From assembly GCF_024347395.1 (NCBI RefSeq), contig NZ_AP025472.1:2170001-2234000 (forward strand): 64,000 bases of DNA. Direction: 5' to 3'. Position 1 is the stretch's first letter, and every line of letters starts with the position of its first letter. Source of the DNA: Vibrio cortegadensis. Its GTDB lineage: Bacteria > Pseudomonadota > Gammaproteobacteria > Enterobacterales > Vibrionaceae. Of this stretch, positions 48,161 to 56,996 are shown piece after piece. Position numbers and translations under genes: made by a program. The notes beneath the pieces are model-generated. The model was not told where the DNA came from. It ran no database searches and saw only the letters and a program-made list of their open reading frames with translations.

Positions 48161-49417
48161 ATGACTAATAAAACGCGTCTGTTTAAAAAGTCTCTTTTAG
48201 CAGTGACAATTACTTTAGCCTCTAGCCAAGCAATGGCGGCAGGTTTCCAAATTAACGCACAATCAGCAACCGGCATTGGCCGTGCATTTGCTGGTGATGC
48301 GGTAATTGCTGATAACGCTTCTGTCATGGCGCGTAACCCAGCAGCAATGGCACTATTCGATGAAACCGCTTTCTCCATCGGTTTTGAAAGCATTACTTCA
48401 ATGATTGAAGTCAAGGATGCGCAGTACTGCGGAGCTGCTTGTACTGCAACTGGTGGATTGGTTCCAGCAGATAATGCAAGCTACGATGATGCGGGCGATA
48501 CTTCAATTGCCCCTAATATCCATCTAATCGTCCCTATTAATGAAAAATTTGCGGTTGGAGTAAATGCTTACTCAAATTTTGGTACTAAAACAGAATTTAG
48601 TGATGGTTATGCCGGTAAAGAGTTTGGTGGTCTAACAGACGTTAAAAGCGTAAATATTGGTGTCGCGGGCTCATATCGTATGAATGAACAATGGAGCTTC
48701 GGTGCTGGTTTAGACCTTATTTATGGTAAAGGTGAATTAACAAGACCAAGTCCACTGGGTGCTGGCAATGCACTTGAAGCAGATGCTGATGGTTGGGCAA
48801 TTGGTTTTAACCTTGGCACGGTTTACGAATTAGATGAGAATAACCGCTTTGGCTTTGCTTACCACTATACTCCTGAGTTAGAAGCTGAAGGCGATATCAA
48901 CTACCTAGGTCAAACAAGCGATACTCTATACATTCCACTACCGGATATTGCTGAGTTTTCAGGCTTCCACAAAATCGAAAATACCAAATTTGCCGTGCAC
49001 TACAGTGTCCAGTGGATTGGTTGGTCAGATTTTGATGTTCTTAAAGCTGATGATATCGGAGTTTTAAATAATTATGAGTGGCAAGATGGTTGGCACTACT
49101 CTATCGGTGGTACTTATTACTTAAACCGCGACTGGACACTACGTGCAGGTTACATGTACGACACCAGTGCTCAAGATCAAGTAACGTCAGTTTCAGTGCC
49201 TGACTCAGATCGCCAATGGTTCTCTACTGGCTTCACTTACCACATCACTGAAAAGTCTAATATTGATTTTGGTTTCACTTACCTTCTTGGTCAAGATGTT
49301 GATGTGGCTGAAAATACAGAAAACCCACTTTCACCAGGCTCGGATTTAACAAGTCTAACAGCAACCACTCACGCAGATGCAATCTTAGTCGGCTTACAGT
49401 ACAGCCGTACTTTCTAA
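48161..49417 (+). CDS. fadL: FadL-family outer-membrane long-chain fatty-acid transporter (copy 1)
   Basis: FadL/TodX/OmpP1-family outer-membrane protein of 418 residues. A signal peptide (MTNKTRLFKKSLLAVTITLA to about residue 26, AMA-AGFQ) is followed by the mature N-terminal hatch AGFQINAQSATGIGRAFAGDA, and DNASVMARNPAAMALFD is the family motif. The remainder alternates beta strands and ends in YSRTF with a C-terminal aromatic residue, as required for barrel assembly. It has a CGAAC-type extracellular cysteine pair near residue 90 (YCGAACTATG). It precedes a second FadL gene and follows the sigma/anti-sigma pair. Ligand not known. Confidence 0.92.
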   Translation: MTNKTRLFKKSLLAVTITLASSQAMAAGFQINAQSATGIGRAFAGDAVIADNASVMARNPAAMALFDETAFSIGFESITSMIEVKDAQYCGAACTATGGLVPADNASYDDAGDTSIAPNIHLIVPINEKFAVGVNAYSNFGTKTEFSDGYAGKEFGGLTDVKSVNIGVAGSYRMNEQWSFGAGLDLIYGKGELTRPSPLGAGNALEADADGWAIGFNLGTVYELDENNRFGFAYHYTPELEAEGDINYLGQTSDTLYIPLPDIAEFSGFHKIENTKFAVHYSVQWIGWSDFDVLKADDIGVLNNYEWQDGWHYSIGGTYYLNRDWTLRAGYMYDTSAQDQVTSVSVPDSDRQWFSTGFTYHITEKSNIDFGFTYLLGQDVDVAENTENPLSPGSDLTSLTATTHADAILVGLQYSRTF

Positions 49418-49442
49418 GCACAAGCTATTTAGCACTCTATGT

Positions 49443-49470
49443 AAAAGGCTGGTTTTCCAGCCTTTTTTTG
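49443..49470 (+). terminator. Terminator of the first fadL
   Basis: AAAAGGCTGG (49443-49452) and CCAGCCTTTT (49457-49466) with a TTTT loop and a T run, 25 bases past the stop. Confidence 0.9.
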
Positions 49471-49713
49471 TGGCTGCTATACTTCAATATCATATTTTCA
49501 GTGTACAGTTGTTAGCGAAACTGCCTATTCCATACCACATGTGTTCGCTCAAAAATCAAAACCTTCTCGCAACAATTAGCATAAACATCTATATAAAAAT
49601 TAAATCTAGCCATTTATCCTCAAAACATGCTTTTCATCGAATTACATTTTTAAAGTAATCACTCTAACATTAGAATCACGCTACTAAATTTTATCAGTTC
49701 AGCGAACATTATA

Positions 49714-50988
49714 ATGAAATCAAATAAAACTCTTCTATCTTTAGCGGTCGCTTTTAGCCTCGCATCTGTATCAAGCGCCACTAACGCGGCAGGTTTTCAG
49801 CTTGCTGAATATTCAGCAACCGGTCTTGGCCGTGCTTATGCTGGTGAAGCGGCAATGGCCGACAATGCAAGTGCACAATGGCGCAACCCTGCAATGTTGA
49901 CTTATTTAGAAGGGACACAGATCTCAACTGGTGCTATTTATGTAAACCCAAATATTGACGTTGACGGCACAAGTGCTGGCAGCATTAAAGCTGAATCACA
50001 CGACTTTGCTCACGATGCGATAATCCCGAACCTTTATATTTCCCACAAATATAATGACCAATTTGCCGTTGGTGTTGCACTAAGCACAAACTACGGCATG
50101 GAAACGGATCTTGGTACTGACTTTGCTGGTGCTAACCACGGCAACGAAGCAAGCGTGATCAGTAAAGAACTAAACCTCAACGTTGCTTACCAATTAAATG
50201 AACAAGTAAGTGTTGGTGGCGGTGTACGCTATGTGATCGCAGAAGGCAGTTTTGGTGCAGTAGCTCCACCACAAACGGGGGCACTAGCAGGCACCACTCT
50301 AAAGTACATGGAAGGGGATGATAAAGCATGGGGCTGGCAAGTGGGTACCGCTTGGCAAATCAATGACGCTCATCGAATTGGTTTTGCTTATAAGTCTGAA
50401 GTAGCACTAACGCTTGAAGGCCATGCTAATGGTGCAGGGTTTGACCTTATTGCAGCTCCAAATGTTAAAGCAAAATATGCGGGCTCAATGGAGCTAGCAC
50501 TTCCTGCAACCGCTGAACTTGCAAGTTTTCATCAATTAACAGACAAAACAGCTGTCCATGCTAGTATCAACTGGACTGATTGGAGCAGCTTTAAAGAATT
50601 GGTAGCACACATTCCTGAGCTACCTCAGCCAACACAAGATATCAAAAAAGAGAACTGGAAAGACAACTATCGCTTTGCCATTGGTTCAACTTATCAAGCA
50701 ACACCAAAATTAGCGTTACGTACAGGCGTAGCTTACGATACTTCAGCAGTAGACGAAGCCGACCGTACCGCGACTATTCCAGAAACCGACCGTACTTGGT
50801 TGAGCGTTGGTGCAAGCTACCAATGGTCTAGCCAACTGTCTTTAGATGCTGGTTACACCTATATTTTCGCAAAAGATGCGAAAATGCACGAAGATGATGC
50901 TAAATCATCTATGTTTGGTGGCAACTTTGAAGGCGAAGTAACAGGTAATGTTTGGTTGATCGGTGTTCAAGCTAACTACGTTTTCTAA
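49714..50988 (+). CDS. fadL: FadL-family outer-membrane long-chain fatty-acid transporter (copy 2)
   Basis: Second FadL-family porin, 424 residues, related to its neighbour but clearly distinct. The signal peptide ends near ATNA-AGFQ (about residue 25). AGFQLAEYSATGLGRAYAGEAA and DNASAQWRNPAMLTYLE are the N-terminal hatch motifs, and the protein ends VQANYVF, a good barrel C-terminus. The gene has its own promoter in the 296-base gap, since a terminator separates the two fadL genes. The close pair suggests an old duplication with differing ligands or conditions. The downstream spacer holds a 15-bp tandem repeat. Confidence 0.92.
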   Translation: MKSNKTLLSLAVAFSLASVSSATNAAGFQLAEYSATGLGRAYAGEAAMADNASAQWRNPAMLTYLEGTQISTGAIYVNPNIDVDGTSAGSIKAESHDFAHDAIIPNLYISHKYNDQFAVGVALSTNYGMETDLGTDFAGANHGNEASVISKELNLNVAYQLNEQVSVGGGVRYVIAEGSFGAVAPPQTGALAGTTLKYMEGDDKAWGWQVGTAWQINDAHRIGFAYKSEVALTLEGHANGAGFDLIAAPNVKAKYAGSMELALPATAELASFHQLTDKTAVHASINWTDWSSFKELVAHIPELPQPTQDIKKENWKDNYRFAIGSTYQATPKLALRTGVAYDTSAVDEADRTATIPETDRTWLSVGASYQWSSQLSLDAGYTYIFAKDAKMHEDDAKSSMFGGNFEGEVTGNVWLIGVQANYVF

Positions 50989-50994
50989 TTCCGT

Positions 50995-51084
50995 TTCTGA
51001 ATCAAAAGTTTTTGAATAAAGAATTTCTGAATAAAAGGTTTCTTAATAAAAAGCTTCTGAATAAAGAGTTTCTTAGCAAAAAGC
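50995..51084 (+). repeat. Six tandem 15-mers after the second fadL
   Basis: Copies start at 50995 and follow every 15 bases: TTCTGAATCAAAAGT, TTTTGAATAAAGAAT, TTCTGAATAAAAGGT, TTCTTAATAAAAAGC, TTCTGAATAAAGAGT, TTCTTAGCAAAAAGC, then a partial copy. The array starts seven bases after the stop codon and ends before the terminator. Confidence 0.9.
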
Positions 51085-51097
51085 TTCTTCGTACAAA

Positions 51098-51129
51098 AAA
51101 GGCTTGGTTTCATACCAAGCCTTTCTTTT
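51098..51129. terminator. Bidirectional terminator between fadL copy 2 and mlaA
   Basis: AAAGGCTTGGT (51098-51108) and ACCAAGCCTTT (51114-51124), loop TTCAT, flanked by A and T runs, between convergent genes. Confidence 0.92.
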
Positions 51130-51149
51130 ATCGACAATAACAAGAACCG

Positions 51150-51956
51150 TTAAAATTCTTCATCTAGATATTCATCAAGATAAGCTTCTTCATCTTCATC
51201 AATTTCAGTTGTGGTGTTAATCTCGGCTTTAAAATCTTGGCGTTGCAAGAACACCTCTCGAGACAATGCATATGGGTCTGGCGACGTGTTTAGCTGCCCC
51301 TCTTGAGGAATCAACTGCACTCGTTTTTCCATCCCCTCTAACGCCCACTTACCTAGCCCAGCCCAAACATTCAAATAACTAAGCGGCACATACATTCCAT
51401 CAACGGTATCGGTGACTTCTCGAACCGTATAAGGTCCGTAGCCAGGGAGCATCAAATACGGGCCGTTACCGACACCATAATGACCAAGCGCATCACTGAA
51501 CGCTTTATCATCGTTTTTAGGTATTCCTGCTTCTGATGCAATATCAATTAAGCCCACCAAACCAAACGTAGTGTTAATCCAAAAGCGGTTAAAGTGATTG
51601 ACCGCTTGCTCTCCATTACCCATTACGAGGTTATTCACCATGCTAGAAGGTTCATCTAAATTGGCAAGCACGTTAATAATACCTAGGCGTATCGGGTGAG
51701 GAACATATTCAACATAGGCGACAGATACAGGACGCACTAAATAGGGGTCAAGGTAGTCGTAGTTGATATCCCACATTGCTCGGTTAAAGCTTTCAAAGGG
51801 ATCGTTAGGGTGTGTTTCATCGATATTAGCTGTAGAGTCAGTTCCATTCACAGCATTACTTTCATCAATGACTTGCTTTTCCGGTGCGCTAGAACAACCC
51901 ACCGTCATCAAAGCTAAAAACAGACTTAAATGTAATTGTAATCCGCGTGTTAGCAT
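51150..51956 (-). CDS. mlaA: Outer-membrane phospholipid-removal lipoprotein MlaA (VacJ)
   Basis: Lipoprotein of 268 residues that removes mislocalised phospholipids from the outer leaflet with OmpC/F and the Mla system. ATG 51956 has GGAAGA four bases upstream and gives a lipoprotein signal MLTRGLQLHLSLFLALMTVGC with lipobox LMTVGC; the longer starts have none. The MlaA core is intact: DPFESFNRAMWDINYDYLD, PHPIRLGIINVLANLDEP, and LMLPGYGPYTVREVTD. A short acidic C-tail (DEDEEAYLDEYLDEEF) is present. The upstream hairpin may end the ccm transcript. Confidence 0.95.
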   Translation of the reverse strand: MLTRGLQLHLSLFLALMTVGCSSAPEKQVIDESNAVNGTDSTANIDETHPNDPFESFNRAMWDINYDYLDPYLVRPVSVAYVEYVPHPIRLGIINVLANLDEPSSMVNNLVMGNGEQAVNHFNRFWINTTFGLVGLIDIASEAGIPKNDDKAFSDALGHYGVGNGPYLMLPGYGPYTVREVTDTVDGMYVPLSYLNVWAGLGKWALEGMEKRVQLIPQEGQLNTSPDPYALSREVFLQRQDFKAEINTTTEIDEDEEAYLDEYLDEEF

Positions 51957-51973
51957 TTTATCTTCCATAAATA

Positions 51974-51992
51974 AGGCCAGCGATGCTGGCCT
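51974..51992 (-). other. GC-rich hairpin just upstream of mlaA
   Basis: AGGCCAGC (51974-51981) and GCTGGCCT (51985-51992) are perfect 8-base arms with a GAT loop. Read on the minus strand it is followed by TTATTTAT and then the mlaA Shine-Dalgarno. It may terminate the ccm operon or act as a leader element for mlaA. Confidence 0.55.
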
Positions 51993-52073
51993 AAGTAGCA
52001 ATATACTTATTATACTGATATTCAATACCATAGAAATAAGTATATTTAATATGTAATCAACCGTTTAACTACA

Positions 52074-53294
52074 TCAGTATTGCTGCTCAATCTTCAACGA
52101 CGCAGGTTCACCAAGAGAAACGACTGAGCTTTCACCATACCAATCACCATCTCGCGTTGAAACATTTCCGTCACTATCCAGTCTAGCTCGAACAATTAAG
52201 CTCTCTAGATCCGATAGTTTACGACCTTGCATCATACTATTGCCGTCATCCAATACGATCGTTCTTGGGAATGAACCTAAAGGATATCGAGCAGCAGCAA
52301 TTGGCATTGGCGCGCCATCAGCACTATGCACTGAAACGACCAAAACGGCGTTACTTGATGGATTAACTTGAGCACCTAATGAGATAGTAACCGCGACATT
52401 TTTACCACTTGGAGTTGCTTCAACGCCCATTTTCTTCTTAGCATTCTCAATACTACGAGCCAACATAGTATAACGGCTATCATCAGGGCCAATCATTTGC
52501 TGCATAATACTCCAGTATTTAACCGCAGCCGGATAATCCTGACGCTCAAAAGCATCAAAACCAAGTAGAGAAAAGACTCGCAAATCGACATAGTCTTCCT
52601 GAACGAGGCTACCGAGCAATCGACGCGCTTTGTCTTGATCAGCTTCATCTTGAGACAACATCAGAGCTTGAGCATAACCCAATTTAACATCTTCATTCTC
52701 TGGTTCGAATCGATACGCCTTGCGCATAGAGTTAATGGCAGTTTCAACATCACGGTTCGCTAACCCAATTCGCCCAAGTAGCAACCACCCTGTGGAATCT
52801 TCAGGTTGATAATGTAAGCGAGTACGAAGTGCTAACGTCAGATCTTGCATCTCATCATCAGTTAATGCATCGCCTTCTGGAAACATCAATTTCTTCGTTA
52901 ATGCCGGTAAATTGGCTGAAACGTCTTGCCATTGCTGCACTTTATCTATCGCACCAAACTTCATATACATGGCATAAGAGAGTGCAATCACCAATAAAAA
53001 CGATGGTAGTAAAATAACGGCCGCCGGTATTTCGCTACCACGACTGTTTTTTTGCTCCGTTGGGATGTCATCCAAAAGCGACTGCTTCAGGTCTGAAATC
53101 AGATCTTGTTGATCATCCACAAGCCCTTCATCGGCTTCTTCTTCAAGTTCAGATAAACGATCTTTGTAGAGAGCTTTGTTTAATTCATCGCGTAGTGCCT
53201 CATCATTATTTGCCCTTTTTTTAATGAAAGGCATCGCAATAAAGAGGCAACTAATAAGAGTAAGAACTAGACTCGATATCCAAAATAACGTCAT
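52074..53294 (-). CDS. ccmI: Cytochrome c maturation protein CcmI
   Basis: TPR-containing apocytochrome chaperone, 406 residues; in E. coli this role is held by the C-terminal part of CcmH. Two membrane helices (FWISSLVLTLISCLFIAMPF and about residues 93-113, AAVILLPSFLLVIALSYAMY) bracket a cytoplasmic loop. The periplasmic part holds TPRs around LLLGRIGLANRDVETAINSM, and a C-terminal domain. It overlaps ccmH by one base. Last gene of the ccm operon. Confidence 0.93.
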   Translation of the reverse strand: MTLFWISSLVLTLISCLFIAMPFIKKRANNDEALRDELNKALYKDRLSELEEEADEGLVDDQQDLISDLKQSLLDDIPTEQKNSRGSEIPAAVILLPSFLLVIALSYAMYMKFGAIDKVQQWQDVSANLPALTKKLMFPEGDALTDDEMQDLTLALRTRLHYQPEDSTGWLLLGRIGLANRDVETAINSMRKAYRFEPENEDVKLGYAQALMLSQDEADQDKARRLLGSLVQEDYVDLRVFSLLGFDAFERQDYPAAVKYWSIMQQMIGPDDSRYTMLARSIENAKKKMGVEATPSGKNVAVTISLGAQVNPSSNAVLVVSVHSADGAPMPIAAARYPLGSFPRTIVLDDGNSMMQGRKLSDLESLIVRARLDSDGNVSTRDGDWYGESSVVSLGEPASLKIEQQY

Positions 53295-53779
53295 TACTGT
53301 TTATCTCCGTCTTTTTCTTCATTAAGCAACGATTTCAAACGTGCTTCTTTCTCTTCATCCCACTCTTTAGATTCTGCCGTTTTTACCACTTTAGATTTGC
53401 GGCTGCGTACCACAATCAGAGCAAAACCTAGAACGATGACAAACAGTGGTCCACCCCATAACACCGATGTTGCTAGAGTCAACGGCGGGTTATAAGTAAC
53501 GAAATTGCCATAGCGAGCGATCATATAGTCAATGATCTCCTGCTCCGACTTTCCTGCTTTCGTCATTTCATATACTTTTTGGCGAAGATCTTGTGCTAAT
53601 TCTGCGTTAGAGTCACCAATCGTATTATTTTGACACTTAGGACAACGCAACGTGTTACTTAGCTCTTTGAATTGCTGCTCTTGTTCAAAGTTATCAAACT
53701 CATGAACTTCAATTGTGGCATAAGCTGAAATTGACAGAAGCATGCTCGTCATAAAAGCAACGAAGATACGTTTCATCAT
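53294..53779 (-). CDS. ccmH: Cytochrome c maturation thiol oxidoreductase CcmH (CcmL type)
   Basis: 161 residues. A signal peptide (to about residue 21, SAYA) precedes the active-site motif LRCPKCQNNTIGDSNAELAQ, followed by LRQKVYEMTKAGKSEQEIIDY and RYGNFVTYNPPL; one membrane helix near residue 105 anchors it. It reduces apocytochrome or resolves mixed disulfides with CcmG. Overlaps dsbE by four bases (ATGA), and a GGAGG precedes the start. Confidence 0.95.
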   Translation of the reverse strand: MMKRIFVAFMTSMLLSISAYATIEVHEFDNFEQEQQFKELSNTLRCPKCQNNTIGDSNAELAQDLRQKVYEMTKAGKSEQEIIDYMIARYGNFVTYNPPLTLATSVLWGGPLFVIVLGFALIVVRSRKSKVVKTAESKEWDEEKEARLKSLLNEEKDGDKQ

Positions 53780-54327
53780 TTCGCCTCCTCCAGAAGAGCT
53801 TGGTACATTGGTTGCAATGTCTCTTTCCAGTTAGCTGGATTAACATCACCAACATGGCGATAGCGAACTACGCCATTTGCATCAATTAAAAAAGTTTCAG
53901 GTGCGCCATACACGCCAAGATCTAGCCCTAACATACCATCACCATCAAACAGGCTAATCAGGTATGGGTTGCCTAATTCAGTTAACCACTGCACCGCTTT
54001 ATCACGCTGATCTTTATAGTTAAGACCAATGATTTTCACACCATCTGACGACAATTCATTAAGGTATTGATGCTCGGCATAACATGTCGGACACCAAGTA
54101 GCCCAAACATTCAACAGCAATGGTTCGCCCTTGAAAATAGCTTGATCATGCAACTTTCCTGGTTGAGCTAAGTCTTCTAAACGAAACTCTGGAACTTGTT
54201 TACCAATCAATACCGATTCCAATTTGGTCGGGTCATCACCTGAAGAGTTTCGAACAAGCTGCGATGCAAAAACCGCCGCTAGAACCATAAACATAACCAG
54301 TGGGACAAATAATATTTTCTTGTTCAT
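53776..54327 (-). CDS. dsbE: Thiol:disulfide interchange protein DsbE (CcmG)
   Basis: Membrane-anchored periplasmic thioredoxin of 183 residues. The N-terminal helix (ILFVPLVMFMVLAAVFAS) is uncleaved. The active site is LLNVWATWCPTCYAEH (CPTC), and the cis-proline loop GVYGAPETFLID follows. It keeps apocytochrome cysteines reduced, receiving electrons from DsbD. Adjacent to ccmF without a gap. Confidence 0.96.
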   Translation of the reverse strand: MNKKILFVPLVMFMVLAAVFASQLVRNSSGDDPTKLESVLIGKQVPEFRLEDLAQPGKLHDQAIFKGEPLLLNVWATWCPTCYAEHQYLNELSSDGVKIIGLNYKDQRDKAVQWLTELGNPYLISLFDGDGMLGLDLGVYGAPETFLIDANGVVRYRHVGDVNPANWKETLQPMYQALLEEAK

Positions 54328-56310
54328 CTACGCGACCTTCTCTTGTTCACTGCTGATTGTTTTTGATGATGACGATTTACGGAAGCGGTAGCGTCTATCA
54401 CTAATTGCGATTAAACCGCCTAGTGCCATCAATATTGAACCAGCCCAGATCCAACGAATAAAGGGTTTATAGTAAATTCGAACAGCCCATGAGCGGTTAT
54501 CATCCAGTCTCTCACCCATTGCAATGTATAAATCACGAGTGAAACCGCTGTCGATAGCAGCTTCTGTCATCATTGAACGAGTCGTTGTGTAGAAACGTTT
54601 TTCAGCGTGTAGCGTATTAACGTACTTACCTTGCTGCGTGATTTCAAAATCAGCGATGTAACCATCATAGTTTGGTCCATCTTCATCTCGTACGCCGGAG
54701 AAGTAGAAATTGTAATCTTCTATTTGGAAGTGCTCACCTGGCGCAAGACGAACATCACGTTCAATGCTGTAGTTCTGCACCATTGCGATACCAATCACAG
54801 TAACAGCCAAACCAATATGTGCGAACATCATCGCCCAGTGACTGCGCTGAAGTTTTCTTAACCCTGTGAAAAAATCGTGACGGTGAGTTGCACGTTCATA
54901 CAGCTCAAAGCTGTGCATGGACACAATCCATAACGCCATAACCCAGCCCATGTAGGCCATTCCAGTGAATCGGTCTGCCAATAGCCAAACCATAGCTGCG
55001 GCTAAAGTGAATGACCCAACACCAGAGATCAACATTGGTTTGATCAGTGCTGACATATTGTCACGCTTCCAACGAACCAAAGGACCAATACCTAAGAGGA
55101 ACGAGAAAGGAATCATTAACCAGCTAAACAACATGTTAAAGAATGGAGCACCGATTGAAACTGAGCCTAAGCCAATCTGTTTGTGCACTAGCGGAAGCAG
55201 TGTCCCAACCAGTACCACAACCAAAGCTGCAATCAATAAAATGTTATTTGAAAGCAATGCGTTTTCGCGTGAAATAAGACTGAAGTTGCCGCGAACTCGT
55301 ACCGATGCACCTTTCACTGCAAACAGCAGTAATGAACCGCCAATCACAAAGACTAAGAAGCCGAGAATGAACATGCCACGAGCCGGATCTGAGGCAAACG
55401 CATGAACAGAGACTAAAATCCCCGAACGAACAAGGAAGGTACCTAGTAAGCTTAAAGAGAACGCTGAAATAGCGAGTAGCACTGTCCAAGCTTTAAATGT
55501 GCCACGCTTTTCTGTTACAGCAAGAGAGTGCATTAATGCTGTACCCGCTAACCACGGCATAAACGAAGCATTTTCTACTGGATCCCAGAACCACCAGCCG
55601 CCCCAACCAAGTTCGTAATAAGCCCACCATGAACCTAGCGCGATACCAACCGTTAAAAATGACCACGCAGCGATAGTCCAAGGACGAGACCAACGGGCCC
55701 AAGCCGTATCTAAACGACCAGTCATCAAAGAAGCGATAGCAAATGAGAACGCAACAGAGAAGCCCACATAACCCATGTAAAGCATTGGTGGGTGAATGAT
55801 CAAACCTGGATCTTGCAATAGAGGGTTTAGATCTCGACCATCAATTGGGAAGAAAGGCAGTGTTCTCAGGAATGGATTGGAAGTGACGATGATAAACAGT
55901 AAAAAGCCTACTGAAATCATCCCCATAACCGCAAGTACACGCGCAACGGATTCTTGCGGCATACCTCGGCTAAATGTCGCCACAGCAACCGTCCAACCGG
56001 CTTGAATGAGCACCCATAAAAGCAAAGAGCCTTCATGCGCCCCCCAAACAGCGGTAATGCGATAGTACCAAGGAAGTAAACTATTCGAGTTACTCGCCAC
56101 ATATTGCAGCGTAAAATCGTTCTTGTAAAAAGCCCAACATAGAATAAAAAATGATAGGCAAAGCATAATGAACATACCCCAAGACAGAGGTCTCGCAGTA
56201 TTCATCAATGTGGTGTTATTTCTCGATGCTCCCACCAGTGGAAGCAGACTAAGTAACACTGCCAATCCTAACGATAGGATTAAAGCAAAGTGACCAATTT
56301 CAGCAATCAT
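54328..56310 (-). CDS. ccmF: Haem lyase CcmF
   Basis: Large inner-membrane protein of 660 residues with about 15 hydrophobic segments. The haem-handling WWD domain reads ELGWGGWWFWDPVENASFM (about residue 230). Conserved His residues lie in PPMLYMGYVGF region and TRSMMTEAAID near the end. Together with CcmH/I it ligates haem from CcmE to apocytochromes. Its start overlaps the ccmE stop by four bases. Confidence 0.97.
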   Translation of the reverse strand: MIAEIGHFALILSLGLAVLLSLLPLVGASRNNTTLMNTARPLSWGMFIMLCLSFFILCWAFYKNDFTLQYVASNSNSLLPWYYRITAVWGAHEGSLLLWVLIQAGWTVAVATFSRGMPQESVARVLAVMGMISVGFLLFIIVTSNPFLRTLPFFPIDGRDLNPLLQDPGLIIHPPMLYMGYVGFSVAFSFAIASLMTGRLDTAWARWSRPWTIAAWSFLTVGIALGSWWAYYELGWGGWWFWDPVENASFMPWLAGTALMHSLAVTEKRGTFKAWTVLLAISAFSLSLLGTFLVRSGILVSVHAFASDPARGMFILGFLVFVIGGSLLLFAVKGASVRVRGNFSLISRENALLSNNILLIAALVVVLVGTLLPLVHKQIGLGSVSIGAPFFNMLFSWLMIPFSFLLGIGPLVRWKRDNMSALIKPMLISGVGSFTLAAAMVWLLADRFTGMAYMGWVMALWIVSMHSFELYERATHRHDFFTGLRKLQRSHWAMMFAHIGLAVTVIGIAMVQNYSIERDVRLAPGEHFQIEDYNFYFSGVRDEDGPNYDGYIADFEITQQGKYVNTLHAEKRFYTTTRSMMTEAAIDSGFTRDLYIAMGERLDDNRSWAVRIYYKPFIRWIWAGSILMALGGLIAISDRRYRFRKSSSSKTISSEQEKVA

Positions 56311-56792
56311 TGATTACTTCCTTGAGTTTGTTCTTTTGTGTACGTTAGCGGCTCGTGCGTTTTCTTCATTGCTTCAGCCACTTCTGGCGGCATGTACTCT
56401 TCATCATGCTTGGCAAGAACTTCGAACGCTTCAATTGTCGTAGCGTCAAGTAGAACCCCTTGTGCAACAATACCTTGGCCTTCACGAAAAAGGTCTGGGA
56501 GAATGCCATCGTAAACAATCGTCACTTTTGGACCAACATCAGCAAGATCGAAGCTTACTCGTAAAGATTCAACATCACGCTTTACAGACCCAACCACGAC
56601 CATACCACCGATACGGAGTCTTTGGCCGACTTCTGGTTTGGTCCCGTCATCTTTGCCATTGACCAATTCCGTTGGCGTGTAGAACAGATCCATGTTTTGA
56701 TTCAGTGCATATAGCATTAAACCTACTGTGGCACTAATACCAATGAAAAGAGCGAGAATAATACCAAGTCTCTTTTTGCGTCTTGGGGTCAT
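56307..56792 (-). CDS. ccmE: Haem chaperone CcmE
   Basis: 161 residues. The N-terminal anchor is LGIILALFIGISATVGLMLYAL. The OB-fold contains RLRIGGMVVVGSV and VAQGVLLDATTIEAFEVLAK. The haem-binding histidine is in KHDEEYMPPEV (His130-type motif HDExYMP). It receives haem from CcmC and delivers it to CcmF. Overlaps ccmD by four bases. Confidence 0.97.
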   Translation of the reverse strand: MTPRRKKRLGIILALFIGISATVGLMLYALNQNMDLFYTPTELVNGKDDGTKPEVGQRLRIGGMVVVGSVKRDVESLRVSFDLADVGPKVTIVYDGILPDLFREGQGIVAQGVLLDATTIEAFEVLAKHDEEYMPPEVAEAMKKTHEPLTYTKEQTQGSNQ

Positions 56793-56995
56793 AGTGTGTT
56801 CTCCATATTTTTTGCAGCATCAATTCGAGCTTGACGATCGATTTTAGCTTGTACATCGCGAAGTAAGGTTTTACCACGCTTAATGCTTGAGATAAGCAGA
56901 ATAAACATCGATAAGAAGGTAATCCCAAAAGCACTCCATACATAGGCCGCATAGCCGCCCATGTTCAACATCGCGCTGAATGATTCAAAATGCAT
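56789..56995 (-). CDS. ccmD: Cytochrome c maturation protein CcmD
   Basis: Small membrane protein, 68 residues, with one helix (YAAYVWSAFGITFLSMFILLI, residues 14-35) and a basic cytoplasmic tail. It releases holo-CcmE from the CcmABCE complex. It lies one base after the ccmC stop and overlaps ccmE. Confidence 0.93.
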   Translation of the reverse strand: MHFESFSAMLNMGGYAAYVWSAFGITFLSMFILLISSIKRGKTLLRDVQAKIDRQARIDAAKNMENTL

Positions 56996-56996
56996 G

